Below are positions 8,124-16,419 of a stretch of DNA of 34,873 nt, one piece after another (position 1 is the stretch's first letter; the number at the start of each line of letters is the position of its first letter). The notes below the pieces were generated by a model. It was given only the letters and a program-made list of their open reading frames with translations, made no database searches and was not told the DNA's origin. The DNA comes from Streptomyces kebangsaanensis (GTDB lineage: Bacteria > Actinomycetota > Actinomycetes > Streptomycetales > Streptomycetaceae). A program made the translations under genes and the position numbers. The stretch covers positions 21,980-56,852 of the forward strand of contig NZ_JUJA01000156.1 of the NCBI RefSeq assembly GCF_001906585.1. Reading direction: 5' to 3'.

Positions 8124-10460
8124 ATGAACGCGCCGTACGACGGTGACCGCGGCCGCGCCGTGGGCAGCTCGGGCGACGACCCCGACGCCCCGCCGCCCGA
8201 GCACGGCCAGGTACCGCCGCAGCCGCCCGCGGACATGTACCTCCAGGACGCCTACGACGAGGACCCCTACCGGGCTCAGGACCTCACCGCCCAGGACCCG
8301 GTCGGCGAGGCACTGTACGACCGCGCCGCGCACCCCCCGCCGCCGCCCGGCGCCCACGGGTCGCAGCAGCCGCTCTACGGGCGCCCCCCGCAGTCGCCGC
8401 ACGCCCCCGACCCGCGGGTGTGGGCACAGACCCCGCCGCCGGAGCCGTCGGGCGCCACCCAGTACCTGCCGCACGGCGAGGACCCCCGCACCACGCAGTT
8501 CGTCGGCGTCGACGACCTGGTCAGCCACTCCGGCGAGAACCGCCAAGAGCCGGACGCCTTCGCCCACCTCTTCCGGGACCAGCAGCAGAGCGGCTATCAG
8601 GACACGCGCCAGAGCGGCCACGGCTACCCGAACCCCGGACAGCACGACTACCAGTCCCCGCAGCGGTCCGACGGACGCCCGCCGGCCGAAGTGCCCTCGG
8701 TTCCCGGTCCCGCCCCGGCCCCGGCCGCCGGTCAGGGGCCGATGGGCCCGTACGCCCCCGCACCGGCGGTTGCCGAGGCCGCGGCCGCGACGGCCGTGTC
8801 CGCGCCCGCTCCCGCCCCGGCGAAGAAGGGCGGGAAGGCATCGGGCCTGCTGAAGTCGAGCGCCGTCATGGCGGCGGGCACCATGGTCTCCCGGCTCACC
8901 GGGTTCATCCGTTCGGCGATGATCGTGGCCGCACTGGGCACGGCCCTCCTGGGCGACACCTTCCAGGTGGCCTACCAGCTGCCGACGATGATCTACATCC
9001 TGACCGTCGGTGGCGGCCTGAACTCCGTGTTCGTCCCGCAACTCGTCCGCGCCATGAAGGAGGACGACGACGGGGGCGAGGCGTTCGCCAACCGGCTGCT
9101 CACCCTCGTGATGGTCGCACTGGGTGCGCTCACCGCCATCACGATGTTCGCAGCACCGCTTCTGGTCCGGATGCTGTCCAACCCGGTCGCCAACAATCCG
9201 GCGGCCAACGAGGTCGGCGTCACCTTCACCCGGTACTTCCTGCCCTCGATCTTCTTCATGGGCGTCCACGTGGTGATGGGGCAGATCCTCAACGCCAGGG
9301 GCAAGTTCGGCGCGATGATGTGGACGCCGGTCCTGAACAACATCGTCATCATCGTCACGCTCGGAACGTTCCTGTGGGTCTACGGCACCGCCGCGAACTC
9401 CCACATGACCGTCACGAACATCCCGCCGGAGGGACAGCGCCTGCTGGGCGTCGGCGTGCTTCTCGGCCTCGTCGTGCAGGCACTCGCGATGATCCCGTAC
9501 CTGCGCGAGACCGGGTTCAAGCTCCGTCTGCGCTTCGACTGGAAGGGGCACGGCCTCGGCAAGGCCGCGATGCTCGCCAAGTGGACGATCCTCTTCGTCC
9601 TCGCCAACCAGGCGGGCGCCCTGGTGGTCACCCAGCTGGCCACCGCGGCGGTGACCGACACGAACATCCCCGGTACCGGCTTCAGTGCCTACGCCAACGC
9701 ACAGCTGATCTGGGGGCTGCCCCAAGCCATCATCACTGTCTCCTTGATGGCGGCCCTGCTGCCCCGCATCTCGCGCTCGGCCGCAGAGGACGACGCCGGT
9801 GCCGTCCGCGACGACATCTCGCAGGGGCTGCGGACGACGGCGGTCGCCATCGTGCCCATCGCCTTCGGGTTCCTTTCTCTCGGCATCCCGATGTGCACGC
9901 TGATGTTCGGCTCCTCGGGCACCGGGGCCGCCACCAACATGGGCTACATGCTGATGGCCTTCGGCCTCGGCCTGATCCCCTACTCCGTGCAGTACGTCGT
10001 CCTGCGCGCCTTCTACGCCTACGAGGACACCCGCACGCCCTTCTACAACACGGTCATCGTGGCCGCGGTCAACGCGGCCGCCTCGGTCCTGTGTTACTTC
10101 CTGCTCCCGGCCCGCTGGGCCGTCGCGGGCATGGCCGCCGTCTACGGTCTCGCGTACGCGATCGGCGTCGGTGTCGCCTGGCGGCGGCTGCGCAAGCGGC
10201 TGGGCGGCGACCTCGACGGATCCCGGGTGGTGCGCACCTACGCCCGGCTGTGCATCGCCTCGGTGCCGGCGGCACTGGTCAGCGGCGCGGCCTGCTACGG
10301 CATCAGCCGTACGCTGGGCCAGGGCGTCGTGGGGTCGTTCGCCGCGCTGCTGGCCGGCGGAGCCCTGCTGCTCGGCGTCTTCTTCCTCGCCGCCCGCCGC
10401 ATGCGCATCGAGGAGGTCAACTCGCTCGTGGGTATGGTCCGCGGGCGCCTGGGGCGTTGA
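8124..10460 (+). CDS. mviN: Lipid II flippase MurJ/MviN with long N-terminal extension
   Basis: A 778-residue protein. Residues 1 to about 237 are a disordered Pro/Gln/Asp/Tyr-rich cytoplasmic extension. The membrane core starts near residue 240 (LLKSSAVMAAGTMVSRLTGFIRSAMIVAALG), with the family landmarks GDTFQVAYQLPTMIYILTVGGGLNSVFVPQL and ARGKFGAMMWTPVLNN, and about 14 hydrophobic helices to the end. The family flips undecaprenyl-linked peptidoglycan precursor across the membrane. ATG 8124 has AGGTGGGG upstream. Unlike the mycobacterial protein, which has the core first and then a pseudokinase and an extracellular domain fused behind it, this one ends after the core, and those modules are encoded by the next gene. 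Confidence 0.92.
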   Translation: MNAPYDGDRGRAVGSSGDDPDAPPPEHGQVPPQPPADMYLQDAYDEDPYRAQDLTAQDPVGEALYDRAAHPPPPPGAHGSQQPLYGRPPQSPHAPDPRVWAQTPPPEPSGATQYLPHGEDPRTTQFVGVDDLVSHSGENRQEPDAFAHLFRDQQQSGYQDTRQSGHGYPNPGQHDYQSPQRSDGRPPAEVPSVPGPAPAPAAGQGPMGPYAPAPAVAEAAAATAVSAPAPAPAKKGGKASGLLKSSAVMAAGTMVSRLTGFIRSAMIVAALGTALLGDTFQVAYQLPTMIYILTVGGGLNSVFVPQLVRAMKEDDDGGEAFANRLLTLVMVALGALTAITMFAAPLLVRMLSNPVANNPAANEVGVTFTRYFLPSIFFMGVHVVMGQILNARGKFGAMMWTPVLNNIVIIVTLGTFLWVYGTAANSHMTVTNIPPEGQRLLGVGVLLGLVVQALAMIPYLRETGFKLRLRFDWKGHGLGKAAMLAKWTILFVLANQAGALVVTQLATAAVTDTNIPGTGFSAYANAQLIWGLPQAIITVSLMAALLPRISRSAAEDDAGAVRDDISQGLRTTAVAIVPIAFGFLSLGIPMCTLMFGSSGTGAATNMGYMLMAFGLGLIPYSVQYVVLRAFYAYEDTRTPFYNTVIVAAVNAAASVLCYFLLPARWAVAGMAAVYGLAYAIGVGVAWRRLRKRLGGDLDGSRVVRTYARLCIASVPAALVSGAACYGISRTLGQGVVGSFAALLAGGALLLGVFFLAARRMRIEEVNSLVGMVRGRLGR

Positions 10461-10578
10461 GGCGGGGGTAGGCGCACAACCATCGTCCGCAGCTGTGTGT
10501 CGTGCATAGCGGCGGACTGTGGGCACAATTGGTTTCGGCGTCGGACAGCGTGCGATGGATGGGGAGGCAGGAGCGACG

Positions 10579-12297
10579 GTGGCGGAACGGAGTACGGCTG
10601 CCGTCGACGTGGCAGACAACAGCGGCGAGGAGTCGCTGACCGCCAAGGCGGACCAGTCCACGTCCGACGGGGTGGCCCAGCACCAGAAGCGGGACATGAA
10701 CAACGACGAGGCGCAGGGGAGCGCCGGGACCGGAAGTTCCGGGAAGGAGACCTCGCCTCCCGAACTGCACAGCGGTCACAAGCTGGCCAGGCGCTACCGC
10801 CTCGAGGAGTGCGTCACCCGTCTGGACGGATTCAGCAGTTGGCGAGCGGTGGACGAGAAACTCCGTCGCGCCGTCGGGGTGCACCTCCTGCCCGCGGACC
10901 ACGCCCGCGCCCGGTCCGTGCTGGCCGCGGCCCGCTCCTCCGCGCTGCTCGGCGACCCCCGCTTCGTGCAGGTCCTCGACGCCGTCGAGGAGAACGACCT
11001 CGTCTACGTCGTCCACGAATGGCTGCCCGACGCGACGGAGCTGACCACGCTGCTGTCCTCCGGGCCTCTGGAGCCGCACGACGCCTACCAGTTGGTGAGC
11101 CAGATCGCCTCCGCGATGGCCGCCGCACACCGCGAGGGCCTCGCACACCTGCGGCTCAACCCCAACGCCGTGCTGCGCGCCTCCACCGGCCAGTGGCGCA
11201 TCCGCGGCCTGGCCGTGAACGCCGCGCTGCGCGGCGTCAGTTCCGACACCCCGCAGCGCACCGACACCGAGGCGATCGGCGCCCTGCTGTACGCGGCACT
11301 CACCCAACGCTGGCCGTACGAGAACGACGCCTACGGCCTGTCCGGCCTGCCCAAGGACATCGGCCTCATCGCCCCGGACCAGGTGCGCGCGGGCGTCCAC
11401 CGCGGCCTGTCCGAACTCGCCATGCGTGCCCTCGCCAACGACGGCGCCACCGCCTCACGGCACGAGGCGGCGTGCACCACGCCGGAGGAACTGGTCAAGG
11501 CGATCGGCGAGATGCCGCGCATCCGTCCTCCGGAGCCGGCGTTCACCGCACCGCCGGAGTACCAGCACACCTCGTACCAGCAGGGCACGTACGGCCGCCC
11601 GGCGCCGCACCCCGGCGTCACCCAGCCGGTCCCCGCCCCGCCGCCCCCGCTGCAGAGCCGCACCGGCAAGGCCCTGAAGTGGGCCGTCTCGGCGCTGCTC
11701 ATCGCCGCCCTGGGTCTGGGCAGCTGGCAGCTCGCGGACGCCCTGATGGGCGGAGGCGGCAAGCCCGACGACACCCAGACCCAGACGCAGGACGACAACG
11801 AAAAGGACGACAAGCAGCCGAAGCCGGTCAAGCCGATCCAGGTCCAAGGAGCGCAGGAGTACGTCGTCAGCGGTGGCGCCCAGGCCGCGGGAGATGTCGA
11901 CAAGACCTATGACGGCGACAGCTCCACGTACTGGCGGACCAGGAGTTACGCCGACGGCCCGAGGCTCGCCCCCTACAAGCCGGGTGTGGGCATCGCCTAC
12001 GACCTGGGCTCGGTCAAAGAGATCTCCGCAGCGTCGATAGGGCTCCGCTACGCCGGCGACCACACCACGGTCCACCTCTACGCCACGGACTCCCTGAGCC
12101 CCTCGACCGGAATCGAGGGGATGAAGAAGATCGGAACCGCGACCACCAACGGGACCTCTCTCACGGTGAAGGCGACGGAGTCGTCGAAGACGCAGTACGT
12201 GCTGCTGTGGATCACAGACGTGCCCAAGGCGCCCTACGACGGCTACAGCGGGGCCGGTTACAAACAGGGCATCACCGATGTGAAGTTCATGGGCTGA
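10579..12297 (+). CDS. Membrane pseudokinase with extracellular discoidin-like domain
   Basis: A 572-residue protein. The layout is a disordered N-terminus (1 to about 70), a kinase-like domain at about 70-315 starting GHKLARRYRLEECV, a Pro-rich linker, a single helix at about 365-385 (WAVSALLIAALGLGSW), and an extracellular C-terminal domain at about 430-572 resembling F5/8 type C (discoidin) folds. Catalytic residues look lost: the beta-3 lysine region reads GVHLLP, the HRD loop reads HLRLNPN, and DFG is absent (RIRGLAV). The same modules are fused to MviN in M. tuberculosis, where the phosphorylated pseudokinase recruits FhaA. Here a regulatory role on MurJ is inferred. GTG 10579 is chosen because GGAGGCAGGAG precedes it closely; in-frame ATG codons at 10519 and 10555 are less well served. 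Confidence 0.85.
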   Translation: MAERSTAAVDVADNSGEESLTAKADQSTSDGVAQHQKRDMNNDEAQGSAGTGSSGKETSPPELHSGHKLARRYRLEECVTRLDGFSSWRAVDEKLRRAVGVHLLPADHARARSVLAAARSSALLGDPRFVQVLDAVEENDLVYVVHEWLPDATELTTLLSSGPLEPHDAYQLVSQIASAMAAAHREGLAHLRLNPNAVLRASTGQWRIRGLAVNAALRGVSSDTPQRTDTEAIGALLYAALTQRWPYENDAYGLSGLPKDIGLIAPDQVRAGVHRGLSELAMRALANDGATASRHEAACTTPEELVKAIGEMPRIRPPEPAFTAPPEYQHTSYQQGTYGRPAPHPGVTQPVPAPPPPLQSRTGKALKWAVSALLIAALGLGSWQLADALMGGGGKPDDTQTQTQDDNEKDDKQPKPVKPIQVQGAQEYVVSGGAQAAGDVDKTYDGDSSTYWRTRSYADGPRLAPYKPGVGIAYDLGSVKEISAASIGLRYAGDHTTVHLYATDSLSPSTGIEGMKKIGTATTNGTSLTVKATESSKTQYVLLWITDVPKAPYDGYSGAGYKQGITDVKFMG

Positions 12298-12323
12298 CGT
12301 CTCACCGAGGGGGGAGGGGGCCG

Positions 12324-13049
12324 ATGGCGGACGGCACCGCATACGGCGACGCAAGCGATCAGGACCTCCTGGCCCACCATGTGGAAGGTGACCCCGACGC
12401 CTTCGGTGAGCTCGTACGGCGTCACCGCGACCGGCTCTGGGCGGTCGCCCTGCGTACGCTGGGCGACCGTGAGGAGGCCGCCGACGCGGTTCAGGACGCG
12501 TTCGTCTCGGCCTACCGGGCCGCCCACACCTTCCGGGGGCAGTCGGCCGTCACGACCTGGCTGCACCGGATCACGGTGAACGCCTGTCTGGACCGGGCCC
12601 GCAAGGCGGCCTCGCGGAAGACCTCACCGGTGGACGACACCGAGCGCCTGGAGCAGTTGCTGGAGCCGCACGAGTCGGCCTCGGCACCCGCCGAGAGGAA
12701 CGACGTGCAGCGGCAGCTCGTCGAGGCGCTGGGCACCCTGCCGCCCGACCAGCGGGCCGCGCTGGTCCTCGTGGACATGCAGGGCTACCCGGTCGCCGAG
12801 GCCGCCCGCATCCTCGATGTGCCGACCGGGACGGTGAAGAGCCGTTGCGCCCGGGGCAGGGCAAGACTCCTGCCGCTGCTCACCCATCTACGGCTGGAAA
12901 GCACCGGCGACGAGAAGGAACCGGGTGCGAGACGGAACCGGACTCAGGAGGTGTCCGTCCCACCGGCAGCGGGTCCTGAGGGCGCGGACGCACAGAGCAC
13001 GGGACCGAGCGATTCAGCTGCTGTGAAGGGCGGAGGTGGGCGAGCGTGA
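12324..13049 (+). CDS. sigM: ECF RNA polymerase sigma factor, SigM-like
   Basis: A 241-residue sigma-70 family ECF factor. Region 2 is at about residues 23-93 (DAFGELVRRHRDRLWAVALRTLGD, then AADAVQDAFVSAYR and TWLHRITVNACLDRARK). Region 4 is at about 130-185 (LGTLPPDQRAALVLVDMQGYPVAEAARIL, then GTVKSRCARGRARLLPLL). The C-terminal 50 residues are low-complexity. The ATG at 12324 follows a strong GGGGGAGGGGG site. The stop overlaps the GTG of the next gene (GTGA), showing translational coupling with its anti-sigma factor. The name follows position: M. tuberculosis sigM sits in the same place between mviN and trxB. Its promoter targets cannot be read from this window. Confidence 0.88.
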   Translation: MADGTAYGDASDQDLLAHHVEGDPDAFGELVRRHRDRLWAVALRTLGDREEAADAVQDAFVSAYRAAHTFRGQSAVTTWLHRITVNACLDRARKAASRKTSPVDDTERLEQLLEPHESASAPAERNDVQRQLVEALGTLPPDQRAALVLVDMQGYPVAEAARILDVPTGTVKSRCARGRARLLPLLTHLRLESTGDEKEPGARRNRTQEVSVPPAAGPEGADAQSTGPSDSAAVKGGGGRA

Positions 13050-13948
13050 CAACCACGACGGACGCGGCCGGGCACCCGGACGTCACGGAGATCTCCGACC
13101 TCGCCGAGGGCCTTCTCGGCCTCTCCCGGGCCACGGACCTTCGACGGCATCTGAACGAGTGCGAGCCGTGCGCCGAAGTCCACGCGTCGCTGGAGGAGAT
13201 CCGCGGTCTGCTCGGCACCCTGCCGGACCCGTCGGGCATGCCCGACGACGTCGTGGACCGTATCGACGCGGCCCTCGCCGCCGAAGCCGCCAAGACGGTC
13301 GAGGACGCCGAAGTCACAAAGCCGGTCGAGTCCGGCTCCGTCGCCGGGAACGCACATGTTTCACGTGAAACATCGGCGGCGGGCCGCCCCTCCGGCCGTG
13401 CTCGCACTTCCAGCACCGGGCCGGGCCGCAAGGCCCGCACCCGGCGCGGACGTCGCAGGATCGCCGTCCTGGGCTCCGCCTTCGCCGTGGTCGCCCTGGG
13501 CGTCGCTTCCGTAGTGGTGGCGACCCTGCATGACGACAAGGGTTCCGCCACCACGGCACACGACCGGCCGAGCGCGTCCACGGACACCTTCTCCGAGGGA
13601 ACGCTCGAGACCCAGGTCGCGGATCTCCTTCAGGTCCGGAAAGCGTCGGCAGACACCCGGGCCCCGCGCAGCTTCGGCGTGGGCTCCGCTCCGGGCACCG
13701 GTAAACCGAGGATCATGAAGGAAGCCACGGTCACGGTGCCCTCGTGCGTCCGGCAGGGCATCAGCGGCTCCGGCGCCCCACTCGCCGCCCAGACGGGCAC
13801 CTACGACGGCAAGGACGCCTATCTCGTCGTGCTGCCCGACCCTTCCGGCGACAGCACCCGCGTCACGGCCTACCTGGTCGACGCGAGCTGTGTCCAAGAC
13901 CCTTCGGCCGTGCCCAAGGTCCTGCTGCAGCACTCCTACGCGCGTTAG
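13046..13948 (+). CDS. Zinc-type anti-sigma factor, membrane anchored
   Basis: A 300-residue protein. Near the N-terminus lies the zinc-binding anti-sigma motif H-x3-C-x2-C (H35, C39, C42, in RRHLNECEPC). After a disordered linker comes one transmembrane helix at about 138-161 (IAVLGSAFAVVALGVASVVVATL), then an extracellular domain of about 130 residues. It should hold the upstream ECF factor at the membrane and release it on a signal; the Zn-Cys centre leaves a thiol-redox signal possible, in keeping with the thioredoxin genes downstream, but this is inference. The GTG start overlaps the sigma stop codon. A parS site is embedded in the linker and read as V105-S-R-E-T109. Confidence 0.85.
   Translation: MTTTTDAAGHPDVTEISDLAEGLLGLSRATDLRRHLNECEPCAEVHASLEEIRGLLGTLPDPSGMPDDVVDRIDAALAAEAAKTVEDAEVTKPVESGSVAGNAHVSRETSAAGRPSGRARTSSTGPGRKARTRRGRRRIAVLGSAFAVVALGVASVVVATLHDDKGSATTAHDRPSASTDTFSEGTLETQVADLLQVRKASADTRAPRSFGVGSAPGTGKPRIMKEATVTVPSCVRQGISGSGAPLAAQTGTYDGKDAYLVVLPDPSGDSTRVTAYLVDASCVQDPSAVPKVLLQHSYAR
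13358..13371. other. parS site 3, inside the anti-sigma gene
   Basis: A perfect GTTTCACGTGAAAC, flanked by AT on both sides (ATGTTTCACGTGAAACAT). It lies in the coding region of the anti-sigma factor, in the frame giving VSRET within a low-complexity cytoplasmic linker, so the protein tolerates it. Confidence 0.95.
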
Positions 13949-14029
13949 CCGGCACTCCTTCGCGCGTTTCCTGAGCGCGCACGCTTGGGTTCTCGCGCCC
14001 CGTGGTATCCCGTACGCTGACGCGCCTCC

Positions 14030-14045
14030 GTGTGCCCGGGCACAC
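14030..14045. promoter_or_regulatory. 16-bp perfect palindrome abutting the trxB promoter
   Basis: GTGTGCCCGGGCACAC is a perfect 16-bp inverted repeat that ends one base before the GGGAAT -35 element at 14047. It could be an operator for a regulator acting at trxB, or part of the end structure of the anti-sigma gene 82 nt upstream. The symmetry is seen; the role is unknown. Confidence 0.55.
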
Positions 14046-14046
14046 C

Positions 14047-14074
14047 GGGAATGCTCGCCCCGTAGGATCCGTTG
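14047..14074 (+). promoter_or_regulatory. SigR-type promoter of trxB-trxA
   Basis: GGGAAT at 14047-14052, an 18-bp spacer, and GTTG at 14071-14074 match the disulfide-stress sigma factor SigR consensus GGAAT-N18-GTT. trxBA is a classic SigR target in Streptomyces. The predicted start, near 14080, gives a leader of about 65 nt before the trxB GTG. Confidence 0.88.
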
Positions 14075-14145
14075 GATGGGGTGAGAGCTGTGAGACAGGG
14101 CTCCCACCGGCCGTACGACACAGTCCAGAGACGAGGAATCAAGCC

Positions 14146-15117
14146 GTGAGCGACGTCCGTAACGTGATCATCATCGGCTCCGGGCCCGCCGGCTACACGG
14201 CGGCGCTCTACACCGCGCGCGCGTCGCTGAAGCCGCTGGTCTTCGAGGGGGCCGTCACCGCGGGTGGCGCGCTGATGAACACCACCGACGTGGAGAACTT
14301 CCCGGGCTTCCGCGACGGCATCATGGGCCCCGACCTCATGGACAACATGCGTGCGCAGGCTGAGCGCTTCGGAGCCGAGCTCGTCCCGGACGACGTCGTC
14401 TCCGTCGACCTGACCGGAGAGATCAAGACCGTCACGGACACGGCGGGCACGGTGCACCGGGCGAAGGCCGTCATCGTCGCCACCGGCTCGCAGCACCGCA
14501 AGCTCGGCCTGCCGAACGAGGACGCGTTCACCGGCCGGGGCGTCTCCTGGTGCGCCACCTGTGACGGCTTCTTCTTCAAGGACCAGGACATCGCCGTGAT
14601 CGGTGGCGGCGACACCGCCATGGAAGAGGCCACTTTCCTCTCCCGCTTCGCCAAGTCCGTCACCGTCGTCCACCGCCGGGACACCCTGCGCGCCTCCAAG
14701 GCGATGCAGGAGCGCGCCTTCGCCGACCCGAAGATCACGTTCGTCTGGGACAGTGAGGTCGCCGAGGTCCAGGGCGACCAGAAGCTCTCCGGCCTGAAGC
14801 TGCGCAACGTCAAGACCGGTGAGCTCTCGGACCTGCCGGTGACGGGCCTGTTCATCGCGATCGGCCACGATCCGCGCACCGAGCTCTTCAAGGGCCAGCT
14901 GGAGCTGGACGAGGAGGGCTACCTGAAGGTCGCCTCGCCGTCCACCCGCACCAACGTCACCGGTGTCTTCGGCGCCGGTGACGTGGTCGACCACACCTAC
15001 CGCCAGGCGATCACCGCGGCCGGCACCGGCTGCTCCGCGGCCCTGGACGCAGAGCGCTTCCTCGCGGCCGTCGCGGACAACGAGCAGAAGGCCGAGCCCG
15101 AGAAGTCCACCGTCTGA
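14146..15117 (+). CDS. trxB: Thioredoxin reductase
   Basis: A 323-residue cytoplasmic flavoprotein passing electrons from NADPH via FAD and a cysteine pair to thioredoxin. It shows the FAD motif [17 protein letters not shown] at residues 9-25, the redox pair C136-A-T-C139 in [11 protein letters not shown], the NADPH motif [10 protein letters not shown], and the C-terminal FAD contact [16 protein letters not shown]. All catalytic features are intact and the length is normal. GTG 14146 is chosen because it starts the family N-terminus ([11 protein letters not shown]) and has GAGGAA upstream. It is 45 nt ahead of trxA and controlled by the SigR-type promoter at 14047, so it should be induced by thiol oxidation. 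Confidence 0.97.
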   Translation: MSDVRNVIIIGSGPAGYTAALYTARASLKPLVFEGAVTAGGALMNTTDVENFPGFRDGIMGPDLMDNMRAQAERFGAELVPDDVVSVDLTGEIKTVTDTAGTVHRAKAVIVATGSQHRKLGLPNEDAFTGRGVSWCATCDGFFFKDQDIAVIGGGDTAMEEATFLSRFAKSVTVVHRRDTLRASKAMQERAFADPKITFVWDSEVAEVQGDQKLSGLKLRNVKTGELSDLPVTGLFIAIGHDPRTELFKGQLELDEEGYLKVASPSTRTNVTGVFGAGDVVDHTYRQAITAAGTGCSAALDAERFLAAVADNEQKAEPEKSTV

Positions 15118-15162
15118 GCCCCCGCCACCCCACCCCACGCACGACCAGTTAAGGAGCCCACC

Positions 15163-15495
15163 GTGGCCGGCACCCTGAAGAACGTGACCGACGACACTTT
15201 CGAGCAGGACGTCCTCAAGAGCAACAAGCCCGTCCTGGTGGACTTCTGGGCCGCCTGGTGCGGCCCCTGCCGCCAGATCGCTCCGTCCCTCGAGGCGATC
15301 GCCACCGAGTACGGTGACAAGATCGAAATCGTCAAGCTCAACATCGACGAGAACCCGAACACGGCCGCCAAGTACGGCGTCATGTCCATCCCGACCCTGA
15401 ACGTCTACCAGAACGGCGAGGTCGCCAAGACCATCGTGGGCGCCAAGCCGAAGGCCGCGATCGTCCGCGACCTCGAGGAGTTCATCGCCGAGTGA
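15163..15495 (+). CDS. trxA: Thioredoxin
   Basis: A 110-residue cytoplasmic disulfide reductase with the active site W32-C-G-P-C36 (VDFWAAWCGPCRQIAPS) and the cis-proline segment GVMSIPTLNVYQNG. The length is standard. GTG 15163 has AAGGAG at 15151-15156. It is the second gene of the trxBA operon and ends before a parS site and a 17-bp-stem bidirectional terminator. Its partner is the reductase upstream; likely clients include ribonucleotide reductase and oxidised cytoplasmic proteins. Confidence 0.97.
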   Translation: MAGTLKNVTDDTFEQDVLKSNKPVLVDFWAAWCGPCRQIAPSLEAIATEYGDKIEIVKLNIDENPNTAAKYGVMSIPTLNVYQNGEVAKTIVGAKPKAAIVRDLEEFIAE

Positions 15496-15524
15496 CGTGA
15501 CGGATCGTCGCAACGACGGCGCAT

Positions 15525-15538
15525 GTTTCACGTGAAAC
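15525..15538. other. parS site 4, between trxA and the GNAT gene
   Basis: A perfect GTTTCACGTGAAAC in the convergent intergenic space. Its last base is the first base of the terminator stem that follows. Confidence 0.95.
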
Positions 15539-15575
15539 ACGAATGGGCCCACCCGACGGGGTGGGCCCATTCGTG
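15538..15575. terminator. Bidirectional terminator trxA / GNAT
   Basis: A 17-bp perfect stem with a 4-nt loop (arms 15538-15554 and 15559-15575, loop GACG; the arm begins CACGAATGGGCCC). It serves the converging trxA (plus) and GNAT (minus) genes. Confidence 0.92.
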
Positions 15576-15588
15576 TAAGCCGGCTCGC

Positions 15589-16206
15589 CTACAGCGGCCG
15601 CAGCGCCGGTTCCTTCTGCACGGCTCCCAGAAGCCGGTCGAGCGCCATCTCCACGTCTTCCTTCCACGACAGCGTCGACCGCAGTTCCAGCCGCAGCCGC
15701 GGATGGGTGGGGTGGTGCCGGACCGTCTTGAACCCCACGGCCAGCAGGTGGTCGGCCGGGAGCATACAGGCCGGTTCCTTCCAGCGGGCGTCGCCGAATG
15801 CCTCGATGGCCTTGAAGCCCCGCCGCAGCAGGTCCTTCGCGACCGTCTGGACCATCACCCGGCCCAGCCCCTGCCCCTGGTAGCCCGGCATGATGAAGCC
15901 GGTCATCAGCTGCACCGCGTCCGGTGAGACGGGGCTCGTGGGGAACGCCGTGGAACGGGGGACGTAGGCGGGGGGAGCGTAGAGCACGAAGCCCACGGGC
16001 ACGTCGTCGACGTAGACGACCCGGCCGCAGGAACCCCAGTCCAGCAGGACGGCGGAGATCCACGCTTCCTTTTCCAGTGCGGGCGTACCCGCTTTCACCG
16101 CGGCTTCGCCGCTGACGGGATCCAACTCCCAGAAAACACACGCACGACAGCGCTTGGGAAGGTCCTGAAGGTTGTCCAGCGTGAGCGGTACGAGCCTACG
16201 GCCCAT
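15589..16206 (-). CDS. GNAT-family N-acetyltransferase
   Basis: A 205-residue cytoplasmic protein with an acetyl-CoA-binding motif A in the middle (GFIMPGYQGQGLGRVMVQTVAKDLLRRG), preceded by the strands VVYVDDVPVGFVLYAPP. The acceptor substrate is unknown. ATG 16206 has GAGGAG upstream. The C-terminus (LSWKEDVEMALDRLLG) matches no motif I know. It follows parB on the same strand but is separated by 213 bp with a strong terminator, so it probably has its own promoter. In the segment at about 16283-16310, minus-strand TACGAT could be a -10, and CGCATC/GATGCG form a short inverted repeat. The gene is a conserved neighbour of parB in Streptomyces. Confidence 0.85.
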   Translation of the reverse strand: MGRRLVPLTLDNLQDLPKRCRACVFWELDPVSGEAAVKAGTPALEKEAWISAVLLDWGSCGRVVYVDDVPVGFVLYAPPAYVPRSTAFPTSPVSPDAVQLMTGFIMPGYQGQGLGRVMVQTVAKDLLRRGFKAIEAFGDARWKEPACMLPADHLLAVGFKTVRHHPTHPRLRLELRSTLSWKEDVEMALDRLLGAVQKEPALRPL

Positions 16207-16340
16207 GAAGACTGCTCCTCACTTCCTCCACCCTCAGGCGTCATGAGCGGGCGTCCATCACAGATGCGGGCAGGTGGATGCGCATATCCGAACGCATCGT
16301 AACCAGGATGCGATTGTGTCGATACCGGCTGAAAGCAAAG

Positions 16341-16379
16341 AGCGGGCCCTGTTCCGGTACACACCGGACACGGCCCGCT
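16341..16379 (-). terminator. Terminator of parAB
   Basis: AGCGGGCC (16341-16348) pairs with GGCCCGCT (16372-16379). The stem continues inward through TGTTCCGG/CCGGACA with a small bulge around a 6-nt loop. On the minus strand it is followed by CTTTGCTTTC, a weak U-rich run. Confidence 0.85.
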
Positions 16380-16419
16380 TCTGCCGAACGGTCGACTCGA
16401 CGCTCTCCCCGAACGGGTC

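Noticed and set aside
7803-10703. A 966-codon minus-strand frame opposite mviN
   Set aside because: Antisense shadow of the flippase gene; composition (His/Asp/Gly/Arg-rich) is typical of reverse-frame translation.
13945-15570. A 541-codon minus-strand frame opposite trxB and trxA
   Set aside because: It mirrors two well-supported genes, starts across a parS site and terminator, and has no domain.
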